NCBI GenBank assembly: GCA_904846145.1
Contig: CAJGZL010000001.1
Span: forward strand, 186,001 to 250,000
DNA from: Psychrobacter immobilis
GTDB taxonomy: Bacteria > Pseudomonadota > Gammaproteobacteria > Pseudomonadales > Moraxellaceae
Direction of reading: 5' to 3'
DNA: 64,000 bases
In this document: positions 27,769 through 38,883 of the stretch, piece by piece
Layout: every line of letters begins with the position of its first letter
Numbering within the stretch: position 1 is the stretch's first letter
Made by a program: the position numbers and the translations under genes
Notes under the pieces: generated by a model
Database searches by the model: none
Told to the model about the DNA's origin: nothing
Seen by the model: only the letters and a program-made list of their open reading frames with translations

Positions 27769-28590
27769 TTAAGGAGTCAATGCGAAGCTAGCTTGCTGAC
27801 CTGTTGCATACTGCTCTAAGGCAACGGGCTGTTGATTCGCAATTAGCTCAACATTATTGATATTATCAATAACAATATTAAAAGGCGGCACACCAGAGAG
27901 TTGATAACTACCTTGGGTCTGCTCACCGCTAATCAAACTATTACCATTGGCATCAATGACCCCAACTGAGGCGGTGTCACTCAATTTGAACTGTAATATA
28001 GCGGTTGCTGCAACGTCACCACCCAAGTTTAATGCTGAGCCTGAGGCACCAACACTACTAGTGTCAAGCTCATCAATAGCAGCGCCTTGGGTCTGCTCTG
28101 ATAACGTTATATCCTCAGATATAGGCGTGACTTCCTCGGTGTCTTGCGTAGCATTAGTCACCATACGGAACAAAAGCACTGCTAGAATAATGAGTGCAAT
28201 CACAGCAAGTATTAATAAGGGATTGAAGCGGATACGGCTGCGACTATCGCGCTGTAACGTACCCATAGGCCGCAGTGGCGACTCAATATTGCCCATAGCG
28301 CGAGACTTTAGCTCATTAGGATAAGCATTATCAAAGCTATTAGCTACTTGTACAGGATCTAATCCTAAAAACTTGGCGTAGTTAATAGCAAATCCACGCG
28401 AAAAAGCCGCTTGTGGCAGCTGAGCAAAATCTTCATCCTCTAAAGCTTGCAAATGACGCTTGAGTATAAATAACTCGCTTGCCACCGTCTCTAAGCTCAT
28501 CTGCTTAGTCTTGCGAGCGTTTTGCAACATAACACCGAACGATTTCTGAGCGGTTGATTGATTAGTAGATGGTGGGTTGGTCATTTCCAT
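27769..28590 (-). CDS. rodZ: Cytoskeletal protein RodZ
   Basis: A 273-residue bitopic membrane protein. The N-terminal cytoplasmic helix-turn-helix (about 15-85: [29 protein letters not shown]) binds MreB. A basic segment (SRSRIRFN) precedes the transmembrane helix [17 protein letters not shown] near 125-141. The periplasmic part ends in a DUF4115 beta domain ([23 protein letters not shown] ... PPFNIVIDN). RodZ links MreB to the elongasome and sets cell width. It overlaps pilW by 10 bp, indicating translational coupling. Confidence 0.93.
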   Translation of the reverse strand: MEMTNPPSTNQSTAQKSFGVMLQNARKTKQMSLETVASELFILKRHLQALEDEDFAQLPQAAFSRGFAINYAKFLGLDPVQVANSFDNAYPNELKSRAMGNIESPLRPMGTLQRDSRSRIRFNPLLILAVIALIILAVLLFRMVTNATQDTEEVTPISEDITLSEQTQGAAIDELDTSSVGASGSALNLGGDVAATAILQFKLSDTASVGVIDANGNSLISGEQTQGSYQLSGVPPFNIVIDNINNVELIANQQPVALEQYATGQQASFALTP

Positions 28591-29558
28591 GGAGCCTCTG
28601 GATTGTTAAGCCAAGTCTTAAGTTGTTTTGCCTCTTCGCTCAAAGGATAAGCGGAGAGCAGCTGTTGTGCCAATTGTTGACGGGTCGTGATATCGTTTTG
28701 TGCAGCCGCTAATTTGATGCCTTGAAGCAATAAGCGCGGGCTAATACCTTGACCTTTTACCAGTATCAAAGTCTCATCATAGAGCCGCTGCGCCTGAATA
28801 ATACGCTGCTCTTCAAGCAATAAATCAACCAATTCTATATGGGCAATTAAGCTATTGCGATTACCCTCTAGCGCCCGTAAAAAAGCTTTGGCTGCTAGAG
28901 GATGATTATCAAGCTGTAAATAAGTCCGCCCTAAATTTTCAAGAGCTCCAATACGGCCTTCGTAACCTAGTGTCGCACCTGCAATCTCAAACTGGGCAAC
29001 TGCTTCGTTATAACGCTGCATCTGCGATAAATAGACGCCATAATTATTACGCGCCTGCGTAAAGTCCGCGTCCAATGAAATAGCTTGCTTGAAGTACTGA
29101 TCGGCCTTTTCAAGATTAAGGCGGCTGCCTTCTTGCTGCAATAAAACGCCCATCATATCATAGGCGGGCGCATATCGGCTATTAGCAGCAAAAGCTTTTT
29201 CGAGTTGCCGCTGAGCAGCATCTAACTCGTTTTTGCGAATGTACTGCGCTGCAAGAGAGGTACGAACGCGAGCAATCTCTTGTTTATCTGAGCTGCGACT
29301 ATCTGTAGGCTCAGTTGAAGTCTGGTAACGCGTACTACCGGTTAGATCGGTGGCCGTATTAGAGGTACTTTGACAGCCTGTTGCCAATACGGTCAGCAAG
29401 ACACAGCTAGCTACTTTTACTTGAAATCCTCTATTACCTGAGGAACTCAAAAGAAATAGCTTTAGGGGTTGCAGACCATCATTAGAGTCTAATTTATCAC
29501 TAAGTTGACAAAAATATCTATAAATCATTATGACCGCCATAGTAGCGCTAGGATTCAA
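28581..29558 (-). CDS. pilW: Type IV pilus biogenesis/stability protein PilW (PilF)
   Basis: A lipoprotein with tandem TPR repeats, the pilotin-like factor needed for PilQ secretin assembly in the outer membrane. The lipobox VLATGC places the lipidated cysteine at residue 62 of the longest frame, far too deep for a signal peptide. A TTG at 29450-29448 would give a 26-codon leader (SSSGNRGFQVKVASCVLLTVLATGC) and may be the actual start. TPR helices run through the protein (AAQYIRKNELDAAQRQLEKAF, ARNNYGVYLSQMQRYNEAVAQF, ALENLGRTYLQL, AHIELVDLLLEEQRIIQAQRLY). Its 3' end overlaps rodZ, and rlmN lies upstream, as in Pseudomonas. Confidence 0.88.
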   Translation of the reverse strand: MNPSATMAVIMIYRYFCQLSDKLDSNDGLQPLKLFLLSSSGNRGFQVKVASCVLLTVLATGCQSTSNTATDLTGSTRYQTSTEPTDSRSSDKQEIARVRTSLAAQYIRKNELDAAQRQLEKAFAANSRYAPAYDMMGVLLQQEGSRLNLEKADQYFKQAISLDADFTQARNNYGVYLSQMQRYNEAVAQFEIAGATLGYEGRIGALENLGRTYLQLDNHPLAAKAFLRALEGNRNSLIAHIELVDLLLEEQRIIQAQRLYDETLILVKGQGISPRLLLQGIKLAAAQNDITTRQQLAQQLLSAYPLSEEAKQLKTWLNNPEAPWK

Positions 29559-29679
29559 TTAGCCAGTAGTTTAATAGATTTGAAGCTAATAAGTACAATT
29601 TAGTTGCTATTAATTCTACTAGCTACACTTCTATCACGGTAAGGATAGAGAAATGAAAGCAATCGGCATGGTTTAGATA

Positions 29680-30993
29680 TTACTCAGTCGCCTCTATATT
29701 ACTGGACTTTAAGTTACTACGATCTTTTATACTTTGTTGCCAAGCTGCCGAGCGTCGGGTGCGATCCGCTACTTGCCCGACCAGCTGACCACAAGCGGCA
29801 TCAATATCATCACCGCGGGTTTGGCGGATAGTGCAGACAAACCCTGCTTGGCTAAGTATATTACTAAAAGCATGGATACGATTGTTACTAGACTTATCAT
29901 AGCCTGCATGCGGAAAAGGATTGAATGGAATAAGATTCACCTTACTTGGCAAATCAGCTAGCAGAGCGACTAACTGTTCAGCGTGCTCATTACTATCATT
30001 GACGCCATTGAGCATGACGTATTCAATGGTCACATGCTTTTTGTGGCGCGGATTGGCATCAAACACGTAATTTCGCGCCGCTGCCATCAGCTCACTTAGA
30101 GGATATTTTTTGTTAATAGGCACCAGCTCATTGCGTAGCTCATCATTGGGCGCATGTAGCGATATCGCTAATGCCACATCGATATCTTTGGCAAGCTGAT
30201 ACATTTTGGGCACGACCCCTGAGGTTGACAAGGTCACGCGGCGCTTGGATAGCCCATAAGCATGATCGCTGAGCATCAGCTCCATCGAGCTGACAACAGG
30301 TGTATAATTAAGGAGCGGCTCACCCATGCCCATCATGACCACATTGGTCACCTGATTGTCCCACAAGCTATGATCGACATTCTCAAGACTGTCATGATCA
30401 TCTGTCATATAAGAAGCGTTAGCAACCCAAAGCTGACCTAAAATCTCAGCCGCGGTCAAATCCCGCTCAAAGCCCTGCTTGCCCGTACTACAAAAGCTAC
30501 AGTCGAGCGCACAGCCGACTTGTGAGGAGACACATAAAGTCTTACGGCCATTCTCTTTGCTATCATCAGCAGGTATCAGTACGGTCTCAACTAGAGATCC
30601 GCCTGTCACTTCAAACACCCATTTACGTGTACCATCATCACTATATTGACGATGAATCACCTTTGGTGGAATAACACAAGCATTAGCAGACAATTTATCA
30701 CGTAATCCTTTGCTTAGATTGGTCATCTGCTCAAAGTCTGTGACCCCTTGCTGATAAATCCATTTAATCACTTGGGTAGCACGAAACGGCTTCTCACCAA
30801 TGCTTTTGAAATAGTCTGCCAGCTGCGCCTGTGTCATACCCAATAGGTTGGTCTTAGCCATCGCCTCATCGGTCAGCTTGATGCTATTGAGCCTAGTGGA
30901 TTTAGATGCTTTAGTTGGCGTATGTGCTTGTACTGGCTGCGTAGACGTGGCTGTATTCATAGCCGTTTTTTCGATGGTAGTGAGCGTTGACAT
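29680..30993 (-). CDS. rlmN: Dual-specificity RNA methyltransferase RlmN
   Basis: A 437-residue radical-SAM enzyme that adds a methyl group to C2 of A2503 in 23S rRNA and of A37 in some tRNAs. The CxxxCxxC cluster motif is C161/C165/C168 in [13 protein letters not shown]. Other landmarks are [39 protein letters not shown] and the catalytic cysteine region [12 protein letters not shown]. The N-terminal 35 residues (Ser/Thr-rich, before [14 protein letters not shown]) are an extension beyond the usual family start. An internal Met at residue 12 or 43 could be used instead. It is in the ndk-rlmN-pilW order. Confidence 0.96.
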   Translation of the reverse strand: MSTLTTIEKTAMNTATSTQPVQAHTPTKASKSTRLNSIKLTDEAMAKTNLLGMTQAQLADYFKSIGEKPFRATQVIKWIYQQGVTDFEQMTNLSKGLRDKLSANACVIPPKVIHRQYSDDGTRKWVFEVTGGSLVETVLIPADDSKENGRKTLCVSSQVGCALDCSFCSTGKQGFERDLTAAEILGQLWVANASYMTDDHDSLENVDHSLWDNQVTNVVMMGMGEPLLNYTPVVSSMELMLSDHAYGLSKRRVTLSTSGVVPKMYQLAKDIDVALAISLHAPNDELRNELVPINKKYPLSELMAAARNYVFDANPRHKKHVTIEYVMLNGVNDSNEHAEQLVALLADLPSKVNLIPFNPFPHAGYDKSSNNRIHAFSNILSQAGFVCTIRQTRGDDIDAACGQLVGQVADRTRRSAAWQQSIKDRSNLKSSNIEATE

Positions 30994-31252
30994 AAGAGAT
31001 GGCCTTTTTACTTAAACTGATTTTACAATTTTTAGATACTTTTATAGATGCTTTTTACAGGTACTGTTTATAAGTGCTGTTTATGAATACTACAATAAGC
31101 AATCCGTTATGAGCGCAATACTTCAGAATAAAAGCTTATGCTGATAAGGGATTGATTACGTTATAGCGGACATTATAAAGCAATAATCATGATGAGGGGA
31201 GATCATCTAAATTTCAATACAAGCGCTTTGATGACTTACTACCCTAATAGCT
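30994..31252. other. Intergenic region between ndk and rlmN
   Basis: AT-rich DNA upstream of rlmN with small direct repeats (CTGTTTAT near 31065-31085). The ndk terminator at 31253-31287 separates the two genes, so rlmN should have its own promoter here. No ORF or RNA gene is recognised. Confidence 0.4.
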
Positions 31253-31287
31253 AAAACGGCTTATACCCATAAGATATAAGCCGTTTT
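31253..31287 (-). terminator. Intrinsic terminator downstream of ndk
   Basis: A 12-bp stem AAAACGGCTTAT / ATAAGCCGTTTT has A- and T-runs at its base. On the minus strand it lies about 70 bp after the ndk stop. Confidence 0.8.
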
Positions 31288-31359
31288 ATGTGACTATTTA
31301 ACAATGCTACAGAGTCATACTACAGCCATCAATTAGTAATAAATCAACAGCAAAGCGTA

Positions 31360-31791
31360 TTAACGTGTGCGAGCACAAACTTCGTCATCATTGAAGAAAT
31401 AGCTGATTTCGCGCTCAGCTGATTCAGCTGAATCTGAACCATGTACCGCGTTTTCATCGATGCTGCTAGCAAAGTCTGCACGGATAGTGCCTTTGTCAGC
31501 ATCTTTTGGGTTGGTTGCGCCCATGATTTCGCGATGCTTAGCAATAGCGTTTTCGCCTTCTAGTACCGATACTAATACTGGGCCTGACATCATGAATGAC
31601 TTTAGATCATTATAAAATGGACGTTCAGCGTGCTCAGCGTAAAAACCGCCCGCTTTTTGATCATCAAGTTGTAGCATTTTTGCGCCAACGATTTTTAGAC
31701 CAGCTTGTTCAAAACGATCATAGATAGCGCCGATATGGTTGCCGCCAACCGCGTCAGGTTTGATAATAGATAAAGTACGTTCGATAGCCAT
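31360..31791 (-). CDS. ndk: Nucleoside diphosphate kinase
   Basis: A 143-residue enzyme, the canonical length, that equilibrates nucleoside tri- and diphosphates by a phosphohistidine intermediate. The active-site histidine is H117 in [15 protein letters not shown]. The N-terminal [12 protein letters not shown] and the [18 protein letters not shown] loop are diagnostic. It is the most upstream gene of the conserved block. A terminator between ndk and rlmN suggests partly independent expression. Confidence 0.98.
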   Translation of the reverse strand: MAIERTLSIIKPDAVGGNHIGAIYDRFEQAGLKIVGAKMLQLDDQKAGGFYAEHAERPFYNDLKSFMMSGPVLVSVLEGENAIAKHREIMGATNPKDADKGTIRADFASSIDENAVHGSDSAESAEREISYFFNDDEVCARTR

Positions 31792-32025
31792 GTAAAGCTC
31801 CTAGTTGATTACTAAAGCGGAATTTTAATTTATAAATTACTATTCATAAACTTAGGTATCAAAATATTAGCTTAGGCTATTTTAAAACTGAAAAAAACAA
31901 ACCGATATTGCTAATAAATGATTGCTGACTATTATAATGATTAAGGCTATAAATGATAGGGGTTATTTATAAATGAGGTCGACTCAAAGGTAAACTTACA
32001 ACTTATAACCGCTGTAAGTCTACTT

Positions 32026-32066
32026 AACTAAAAAACCTCAGTGCTTAGCATTGAGGTTTTTTAGTT
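32026..32066 (-). terminator. Intrinsic terminator downstream of purA
   Basis: A perfect stem AACTAAAAAACCTCA / TGAGGTTTTTTAGTT with an 11-nt loop. It lies just after the purA stop on the minus strand and could work in both directions. Confidence 0.88.
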
Positions 32067-32087
32067 AAAAGTCATTGATTAAATTAT

Positions 32088-33386
<1,299 letters not shown>

Positions 33387-33506
33387 TCAGATGTGTTGAA
33401 ATGTATGATAAAACTTTAGCTTGATTAAGTATTAATTTATATTTATAAAAATTACTTTTGAAAACTATTAAGACTTTTGAAACAAATAATTTAAAGTAAA
33501 TAACGA

Positions 33507-34778
33507 CTAAATAGTTTCTAACTGCCAGTTGTCCTCAATCATACTCAAGCGATGACTGATATCTTTTGGACAGTCATTGGCATCTAATGGCATAGTGACT
33601 CGATAGCCTTTATTGCGCAAATCCGCAACTTGGCTCTGCAAACTTTGTAATTGATCACTAGTACCAGTAGTCATATCGCTATAATTAACCACGACTATAT
33701 TGGCCGACTCAAGCTCTATGTGTGCCAGCAATCGGCTAACATCCATACTAAAACCAGTAGCCTCACGAAGCTGCTGCATTCCATCAAAGCGCCCACCGCG
33801 TACTAGCGGCTGAGTCTCGCTATTGATATAGCCGTTAAATACGATGCCCGTATGATAATGATAACCCGATAATTCAGTGATATCGATACTAACCTCACAC
33901 TGCCACTGCTGTTGCAAATGGGTTTTAAGGCGCTGTAGCTCCTCAACGGCTGTCGCAATATCGTTATCTTGCTGCGCAGTATTTGAGAGCTTCGCAGATA
34001 GCTGCGTCATATCATGACCAAACCGCGCTAAAGCATAAAAGTCGCTACCCATATTCAAGCTCTGGCAGACTCGTTTTAGCTCAGGCAGATTCTTATTAGC
34101 ATACAGATGCATCAGCTGCTCAGTATCACTCTCAGACAGACCCGCTAACACCGATAAGCGCTTAAATATCGCTACATGCCCTAAGTCCACATGCAGATTA
34201 GCGCTCATATTGAGACTATTGACTAAGCTAAATAGCACATCTATCAGCTCAATATCAGCATCAAGCGACTCGCAACCAAAGATTTCAGCGCCTAATTGTA
34301 ATGGTGTACGCGAACCGAACAGACCTGTCGGTAGCGTATGAATAACATCGCCTGCATAACAATAACGCGCAATGCCCTCACCGCCCCATTGCGCATCAAT
34401 ACGTAAAATCTGTGGCGTGATATCAGCACGTACGCCCATTAAGCGCCCTGTCAGCTGATCAATAATCTTAAAGGTTTGGCGCTTTAGATCCTCTGAGGCT
34501 TCACTCAATAAAGACTCTGTAAACTCAATCATCGGTGGAGAGACGAGCTGATAGCCCCTACTAATAAGCTGCTGAGTCAGTCGGTAGCGCAGTACTTCTT
34601 GCTTTTGCGCCTCATCAAACAACACATCGACCACCCCATCAGGGAGTAGCCAACTATTCGCCACTTCATTAGCAAAATTACTCAAATGAAAATTACTCAA
34701 GTAGGGATTAGAATCAGAGGTTACAGCGTTAGAACTAGCAGACACGATAAATCCTTGTTTGGCATAGCGCTTATCCAA
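33507..34778 (-). CDS. hisZ: ATP phosphoribosyltransferase regulatory subunit HisZ
   Basis: A 423-residue HisRS-like protein without aminoacylation activity. It pairs with the short form of HisG to catalyse and regulate the first step of histidine synthesis. It has class II synthetase-like features (WLLPDGVVDVLFDEA at the start, RADITPQILRIDAQ, YCYAGDVIHT, TGIVFNGYI, VRGGRFDG) but lacks the histidyl-tRNA synthetase anticodon domain. The N-terminal 40 residues are Ser/Asn-rich and probably disordered. It is upstream of purA. Its presence implies a short-form hisG elsewhere in the genome. Confidence 0.93.
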   Translation of the reverse strand: MDKRYAKQGFIVSASSNAVTSDSNPYLSNFHLSNFANEVANSWLLPDGVVDVLFDEAQKQEVLRYRLTQQLISRGYQLVSPPMIEFTESLLSEASEDLKRQTFKIIDQLTGRLMGVRADITPQILRIDAQWGGEGIARYCYAGDVIHTLPTGLFGSRTPLQLGAEIFGCESLDADIELIDVLFSLVNSLNMSANLHVDLGHVAIFKRLSVLAGLSESDTEQLMHLYANKNLPELKRVCQSLNMGSDFYALARFGHDMTQLSAKLSNTAQQDNDIATAVEELQRLKTHLQQQWQCEVSIDITELSGYHYHTGIVFNGYINSETQPLVRGGRFDGMQQLREATGFSMDVSRLLAHIELESANIVVVNYSDMTTGTSDQLQSLQSQVADLRNKGYRVTMPLDANDCPKDISHRLSMIEDNWQLETI

Positions 34779-35268
34779 AAGCGCAGCACTATTGAGGTTT
34801 TGACATTGTTGTTGAGTAAGACAAATTTATAATATAAAAGTGCATATCAATGACCCACAACTGACAAACTTTAAAAAAGCTATGAGAGTAGCGCCACAAA
34901 TATGATTCTAACACGCAACATTAAAGCTCAATTATAGAACTGAGTGCTAAATTTAACTATACGCTTTAACTATAAATTATGATCATTCAAAATAATAAAA
35001 CACTTAAATTTAAACGCTTAATGACCTGTCAACTTATGGCTTTAGTTTAGCATAGCAACTAAACTTCGCATAGCGACAATTGTGTTTGTCTCACACTTTT
35101 ACAAGTTACCCTTAACTCATTTTACCTCTAACAAAATCTATTGATAACTAGATCTATAAATAAGGTAGCCAACCTTATTCGAGCGACAATTAGACCGGCT
35201 CATGCTACACTAGCGCATATTTTTATCATGCAAATTATCCAATAACAATCAACCTTTTAGGAGGCTTT
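34779..35268. other. Intergenic region, divergent promoters
   Basis: A 490-bp AT-rich gap between hisZ (minus) and the DUF2237 gene (plus). No ORF or strong hairpin is seen. A ribosome-binding site AGGAGG at about 35260 precedes the DUF2237 ATG. There is no sign of a histidine attenuator. Confidence 0.45.
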
Positions 35269-35658
35269 ATGTCATCTGATTATCATCCTAATCCAGCCGT
35301 CAATCAAACCAATGTTTTAGGTACGGCCCTTGCTAGCTGTTGTTTTGATCCTATTACGGGCTACTATCGTAACGGCTTTTGCCATACAGGCAATCACGAT
35401 GTCGGTCAGCATACCGTCTGTGCCAAGATGACTAGTGAGTTTCTCAATTTTTCTGCCAGTCGCGGTAACGACTTGATTACCCCTCTACCTGAGTATAACT
35501 TTGCCGGTCTCAAACCTGGTGACTATTGGTGTATCTGTGCGCTGCGTTGGGTTGAAGCTCTAGACTTTGATATTGCACCACAGCTTAAGCTTGAGGCTTG
35601 CCATGAGAGCCTATTAGCCTTAGTCGATATTGAGACGCTAAAAAGCTATGCTATATAA
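35269..35658 (+). CDS. DUF2237 family protein
   Basis: A 129-residue protein of the DUF2237 family: NVLGTALASCCFDPITGYYRNGFCHTG, DVGQHTVCAKMTSEFLNFS, SRGNDLITP and LKPGDYWCICALRWVEAL are the family blocks. Length matches. Cysteines C27/C28, C41, C55 and the CIC pair near 89-91 are conserved in the family and suggest metal or redox chemistry, but no function is established. A very strong AGGAGG site precedes the ATG. It is 49 bp upstream of corA and may be co-transcribed with it. Confidence 0.9.
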   Translation: MSSDYHPNPAVNQTNVLGTALASCCFDPITGYYRNGFCHTGNHDVGQHTVCAKMTSEFLNFSASRGNDLITPLPEYNFAGLKPGDYWCICALRWVEALDFDIAPQLKLEACHESLLALVDIETLKSYAI

Positions 35659-35707
35659 CGGTTATTTTTAGCTTTATTATTACTGCTAGCAACTTGAGAA
35701 GGGCAAT

Positions 35708-36901
35708 ATGCAAGACGATCATGATTTATCCATTAAAAAGAGCACCCATATTGCGCCTGATACTAATATAGATCATGTCTATTCAGATATGATTGATTAT
35801 GATAGCTACATCTACGGCGATGCGGATGCTACGCCAGAAGATACGCTTGAGACCATGACGGTTTATGATCCTGATGCCGATCGCTTTGAGGATATTGATG
35901 TCTCAAGTGCGGATGAAGTGGTCAATTGCTATGCATACTCGCGTAAGACGGGCGAGCAAACAAGCCAGCTTGAGCTGAGTGAAGTTAGCAAAGCACTAAC
36001 TAATAACAATCAATTTATTTGGCTCGGGCTATATGATCCTAGCCTGCAAACTATTGCTAAAGTACAAAACGCTTTTGACTTGCATGAGCTGGCGATTGAA
36101 GATGCTTTTGCTGAGCATCAACGCGCCAAAGTTGAGAACTATAATAACGATACGATATTCTTGGTGGTACGTACCGCAAAGCTTGACGACAACTTTATCC
36201 GTTATGGCACGACGGCGATATTTATGGGTAAAAACTATCTGATTACTATTCGTACAGGGCCGTCAAACTCCTATGCTCCCGTGCGCGATCACTACCATAT
36301 GCGCCCTGAAAAGCTGCGCATGGGGCCTATCTTTGTGCTGCATGCCATTCTTGATTTTATCGTCGATAACTATATGCCCGTCACTGACCGCTTAGGTAGC
36401 TATTTGCGCGAACAAGAGCGTCATATTTTTACTTTTGAATTCAGCAAAAGTACATTGAAAAATTTATATGAACTAAAATCGCAGTTGGTACATATGCGTG
36501 CGGTTATTTTACCTGTACAAGATATCTGTAATTTTTTTATTAATCATCAAAAAAGCGAGCTGATCCCCGCCTTTCCTAATGCTGCCAAGCCTTACTTTCG
36601 CGATATTAATGATCATTTGCTGCGCGCATTAGATGCGGTTAACGGGCTTAATGAGATGTTAAGTCTGGCGATGGATACTTATATCGCAATGGTCAATATG
36701 GGTCAAAACGAGGTAGTGCGTAAGCTGGCAGCTTGGGCGGGTATCCTAGCAGTACCGACCGCAGTAGCTGGCATTTATGGGATGAACTTTGACTTTATGC
36801 CCGAGCTACATTGGGAATACTCTTACTTTATAATTATAGTGTTGATTGTTGCTTTGTGTAGTTATTTATACTATAACTTTAAGCGTTTGGGCTGGTTGTA
36901 G
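35708..36901 (+). CDS. corA: CorA-family magnesium/cobalt transporter
   Basis: A 397-residue metal-ion channel. The cytoplasmic N-terminal domain begins with an acidic, poorly conserved stretch of about 75 residues. Two C-terminal transmembrane helices follow, with the selectivity motif YGMN at residues 357-360 (AVAGIYGMNFDFMPELHWEYSYF). The conserved DFIVDNYMPVTDRLGSYLREQE helix forms the pore-lining region. CorA imports Mg2+ and Co2+/Ni2+ as a pentamer. It is the last gene before a clear terminator. The extended N-terminus makes it longer than E. coli CorA (316 residues), as in the longer CorA subfamily. Confidence 0.93.
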   Translation: MQDDHDLSIKKSTHIAPDTNIDHVYSDMIDYDSYIYGDADATPEDTLETMTVYDPDADRFEDIDVSSADEVVNCYAYSRKTGEQTSQLELSEVSKALTNNNQFIWLGLYDPSLQTIAKVQNAFDLHELAIEDAFAEHQRAKVENYNNDTIFLVVRTAKLDDNFIRYGTTAIFMGKNYLITIRTGPSNSYAPVRDHYHMRPEKLRMGPIFVLHAILDFIVDNYMPVTDRLGSYLREQERHIFTFEFSKSTLKNLYELKSQLVHMRAVILPVQDICNFFINHQKSELIPAFPNAAKPYFRDINDHLLRALDAVNGLNEMLSLAMDTYIAMVNMGQNEVVRKLAAWAGILAVPTAVAGIYGMNFDFMPELHWEYSYFIIIVLIVALCSYLYYNFKRLGWL

Positions 36902-36972
36902 CGTTCTTACGATTGTAAAACCTTAGAAGCATTTTAGAGACCTTGTTTAGAGACTTTACTTAGAAAACTTGT

Positions 36973-37006
36973 ACAGCCAGCTTATAAAACCAGCTGGCTG
37001 TTTTTG
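36973..37006 (+). terminator. Intrinsic terminator after corA
   Basis: A 10-bp stem ACAGCCAGCT / AGCTGGCTGT with a 9-nt loop, followed by TTTTTG. It lies about 70 bp downstream of corA. Confidence 0.85.
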
Positions 37007-37029
37007 TATATATTTTTCATATTATTATT

Positions 37030-37048
37030 GATAATAATTATCATTTAT
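37030..37048. promoter_or_regulatory. Fur-box-like operator
   Basis: GATAATAATTATCATTTAT closely matches the Fur consensus GATAATGATAATCATTATC, with a further ATTATTATT half-site just upstream. It lies about 85-105 bp before the ATG of the RCC1 lipoprotein gene, so that gene and the DUF1111 gene after it are likely repressed when iron is plentiful. Confidence 0.6.
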
Positions 37049-37134
37049 AATATGATTCGTATTAATTGTTTCTGGCTCATTGCTATATTATTCAGACAAC
37101 GACTCTATTTTGTAAATCATTTACTGAGACTTCT

Positions 37135-38745
37135 ATGCGCTTATCCCCATTGGCTCAAGTTTTATCTTTATCAACGATAGCCTTGCTACTCACTGCTTGT
37201 AACGACAACAATGATTCTAATAATACTCCTACTATCGAGGATGTGACGCCACCGCTACTGATCACTAACAGCGACTTTGCTGATAGAACGACAGCAGTTG
37301 CTGCCAGTTTTGTTTCGGGTCAAGTTCAAGATACTGGTGGAATTAAATCATTAACTTATCAAATTAATGACGAGCCTGCGCAGGCTGTTACTCTTGATAC
37401 TGATGGCAAGTTTGATAAAACGATTCGTCTTGGGTTGGGGAGTAATAAGCTGACCTTAGCAGCCACAGATATTGTAGGCAATATGACAACTGCTACCAAA
37501 ACGATCTATCTAGGCGATACTATCGCAGCTGGCGGCGCACATACTGGCGCTATCAAAGCCGGTCAACTCTACGGCTGGGGGCGTAATAACTTCGGTCAAA
37601 CGGGTCTTGGCAAAACGACTAAACTATCAGAGAACAATACCTCCACTATTCAGATCCATCCTGATACGCCAATGCTAATGAGTAACGCGCCACAAGATTT
37701 AGTGAGCCTTAGCTTTAATCAAAACTACTCATTAGCGATTGCTGAAGATGGTCAAGTTTATAGCTGGGGCGATGATAAATTTGGTCAATTAGGGCGTGGT
37801 AGTTTAGGCCATGACAGCTGTAGTCGACTGTGTCGATTCGATATCGGTGCTATTGCAGGTATCAATGATGCAGTAATGGTCTCTGCGGGCTACAATCATA
37901 ACCTTGTATTGACCGAGGATGGTACAGTTTGGGCAATGGGTTCTAATAGCCAGGGACAGCTAGGTAATGGTAATACAGACGATACTAATACTCCCATAAA
38001 AGTTGATTTTTCAGCAGCAAATGATATCGGTCATATTGTCCAAGTTGCCGCCAGCTCTAGTAGCTCCTATGCGCTCGACGATAAAGGTCAAGTTTGGGGC
38101 TGGGGTAGCGATGCTTATGCTAATTTGGGTAAAGGTCTCGCTTGTACTACCGCTAATAACTGCGTTAATGAGAATCCAGTACCTGTGCGTATTACCGTTA
38201 TCACAGAGACAGCAACTGATGAGCGAATCACTCAACTCGCCGCTGGCCGTGATCATATTTTAGCGCTTACCAATAAAGAGTCTGTCTATGCTTGGGGGCT
38301 AAACGCTAGCAGTCAAGTTGGCTACAACGGTCAGCAATTTAAAGATACTGAGAACGCTTGGGACAGAACTATAACCGCTCCAACCAAACTACCTTGGTTT
38401 ACGGATAAAGAGATAAACCGTGTCTATGCTAACGGCAACTCAAGCTATGTCGTACTAGATAATGGCAAAGTCTATCCTTGGGGCACTTTTGGTGAGACCA
38501 ACAGTGCAGGACGTACTATCTACAATGATTTGGATGAGCCTACGGACACTTTGCCTAGTCTAACTAACATTGACAATATGGCTATGGGTGCACTACATCT
38601 GATCGCCAAAGACAACAGTGATAATTTATATACTTGGGGTTGGAGCTTTGAGGGCTCAATTGGTAGCAAGCTTGCTACCAATATATGGATGTATAACGTG
38701 CCCTTCTCTACTAGCTTGCCAACTCAGGCAGTACCTGCCACATAA
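37135..38745 (+). CDS. RCC1-repeat lipoprotein, probably iron-regulated
   Basis: The start chosen is the ATG at 37135, giving MRLSPLAQVLSLSTIALLLTACND with lipobox LLTAC; the longer frame from 37066 adds an implausible 23 residues. The mature protein of about 515 residues has a small Ig-like N-terminal domain (GQVQDTGGIKSLTYQIND ... LTLAATDIVGN). A seven-bladed RCC1 propeller follows, with repeated signatures YGWGRNNFGQTGLG, YSWGDDKFGQLGRG, WAMGSNSQGQLGNG, WGWGSDAYANLGKG and YAWGLNASSQVGYNG. RCC1 folds usually bind protein partners. The Fur-box-like site upstream and the DUF1111 di-haem protein gene downstream suggest an envelope role in iron or haem handling. The function itself is not known. 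Confidence 0.8.
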   Translation: MRLSPLAQVLSLSTIALLLTACNDNNDSNNTPTIEDVTPPLLITNSDFADRTTAVAASFVSGQVQDTGGIKSLTYQINDEPAQAVTLDTDGKFDKTIRLGLGSNKLTLAATDIVGNMTTATKTIYLGDTIAAGGAHTGAIKAGQLYGWGRNNFGQTGLGKTTKLSENNTSTIQIHPDTPMLMSNAPQDLVSLSFNQNYSLAIAEDGQVYSWGDDKFGQLGRGSLGHDSCSRLCRFDIGAIAGINDAVMVSAGYNHNLVLTEDGTVWAMGSNSQGQLGNGNTDDTNTPIKVDFSAANDIGHIVQVAASSSSSYALDDKGQVWGWGSDAYANLGKGLACTTANNCVNENPVPVRITVITETATDERITQLAAGRDHILALTNKESVYAWGLNASSQVGYNGQQFKDTENAWDRTITAPTKLPWFTDKEINRVYANGNSSYVVLDNGKVYPWGTFGETNSAGRTIYNDLDEPTDTLPSLTNIDNMAMGALHLIAKDNSDNLYTWGWSFEGSIGSKLATNIWMYNVPFSTSLPTQAVPAT

Positions 38746-38883
38746 CCTACCAGTCAATAATTAAAAAATAATATAGTAAACCAATATGATAAACCAAAGG
38801 GCGCATTAGATGATGTCGTCCTTTTTATCCTATTTACAGTTATTAGTTAACGCGCTTGTTCAATTACTCTCTTAGGTAACGCC

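Noticed and set aside
31344..31544. Additional reading frame overlapping ndk
   Set aside because: It lies entirely inside ndk in another frame and shows no ribosome-binding site or recognisable protein features.
37066..37134. Longer N-terminus for the RCC1 protein
   Set aside because: It would bury the lipoprotein signal peptide 23 residues deep; the ATG at 37135 gives a standard lipoprotein start.
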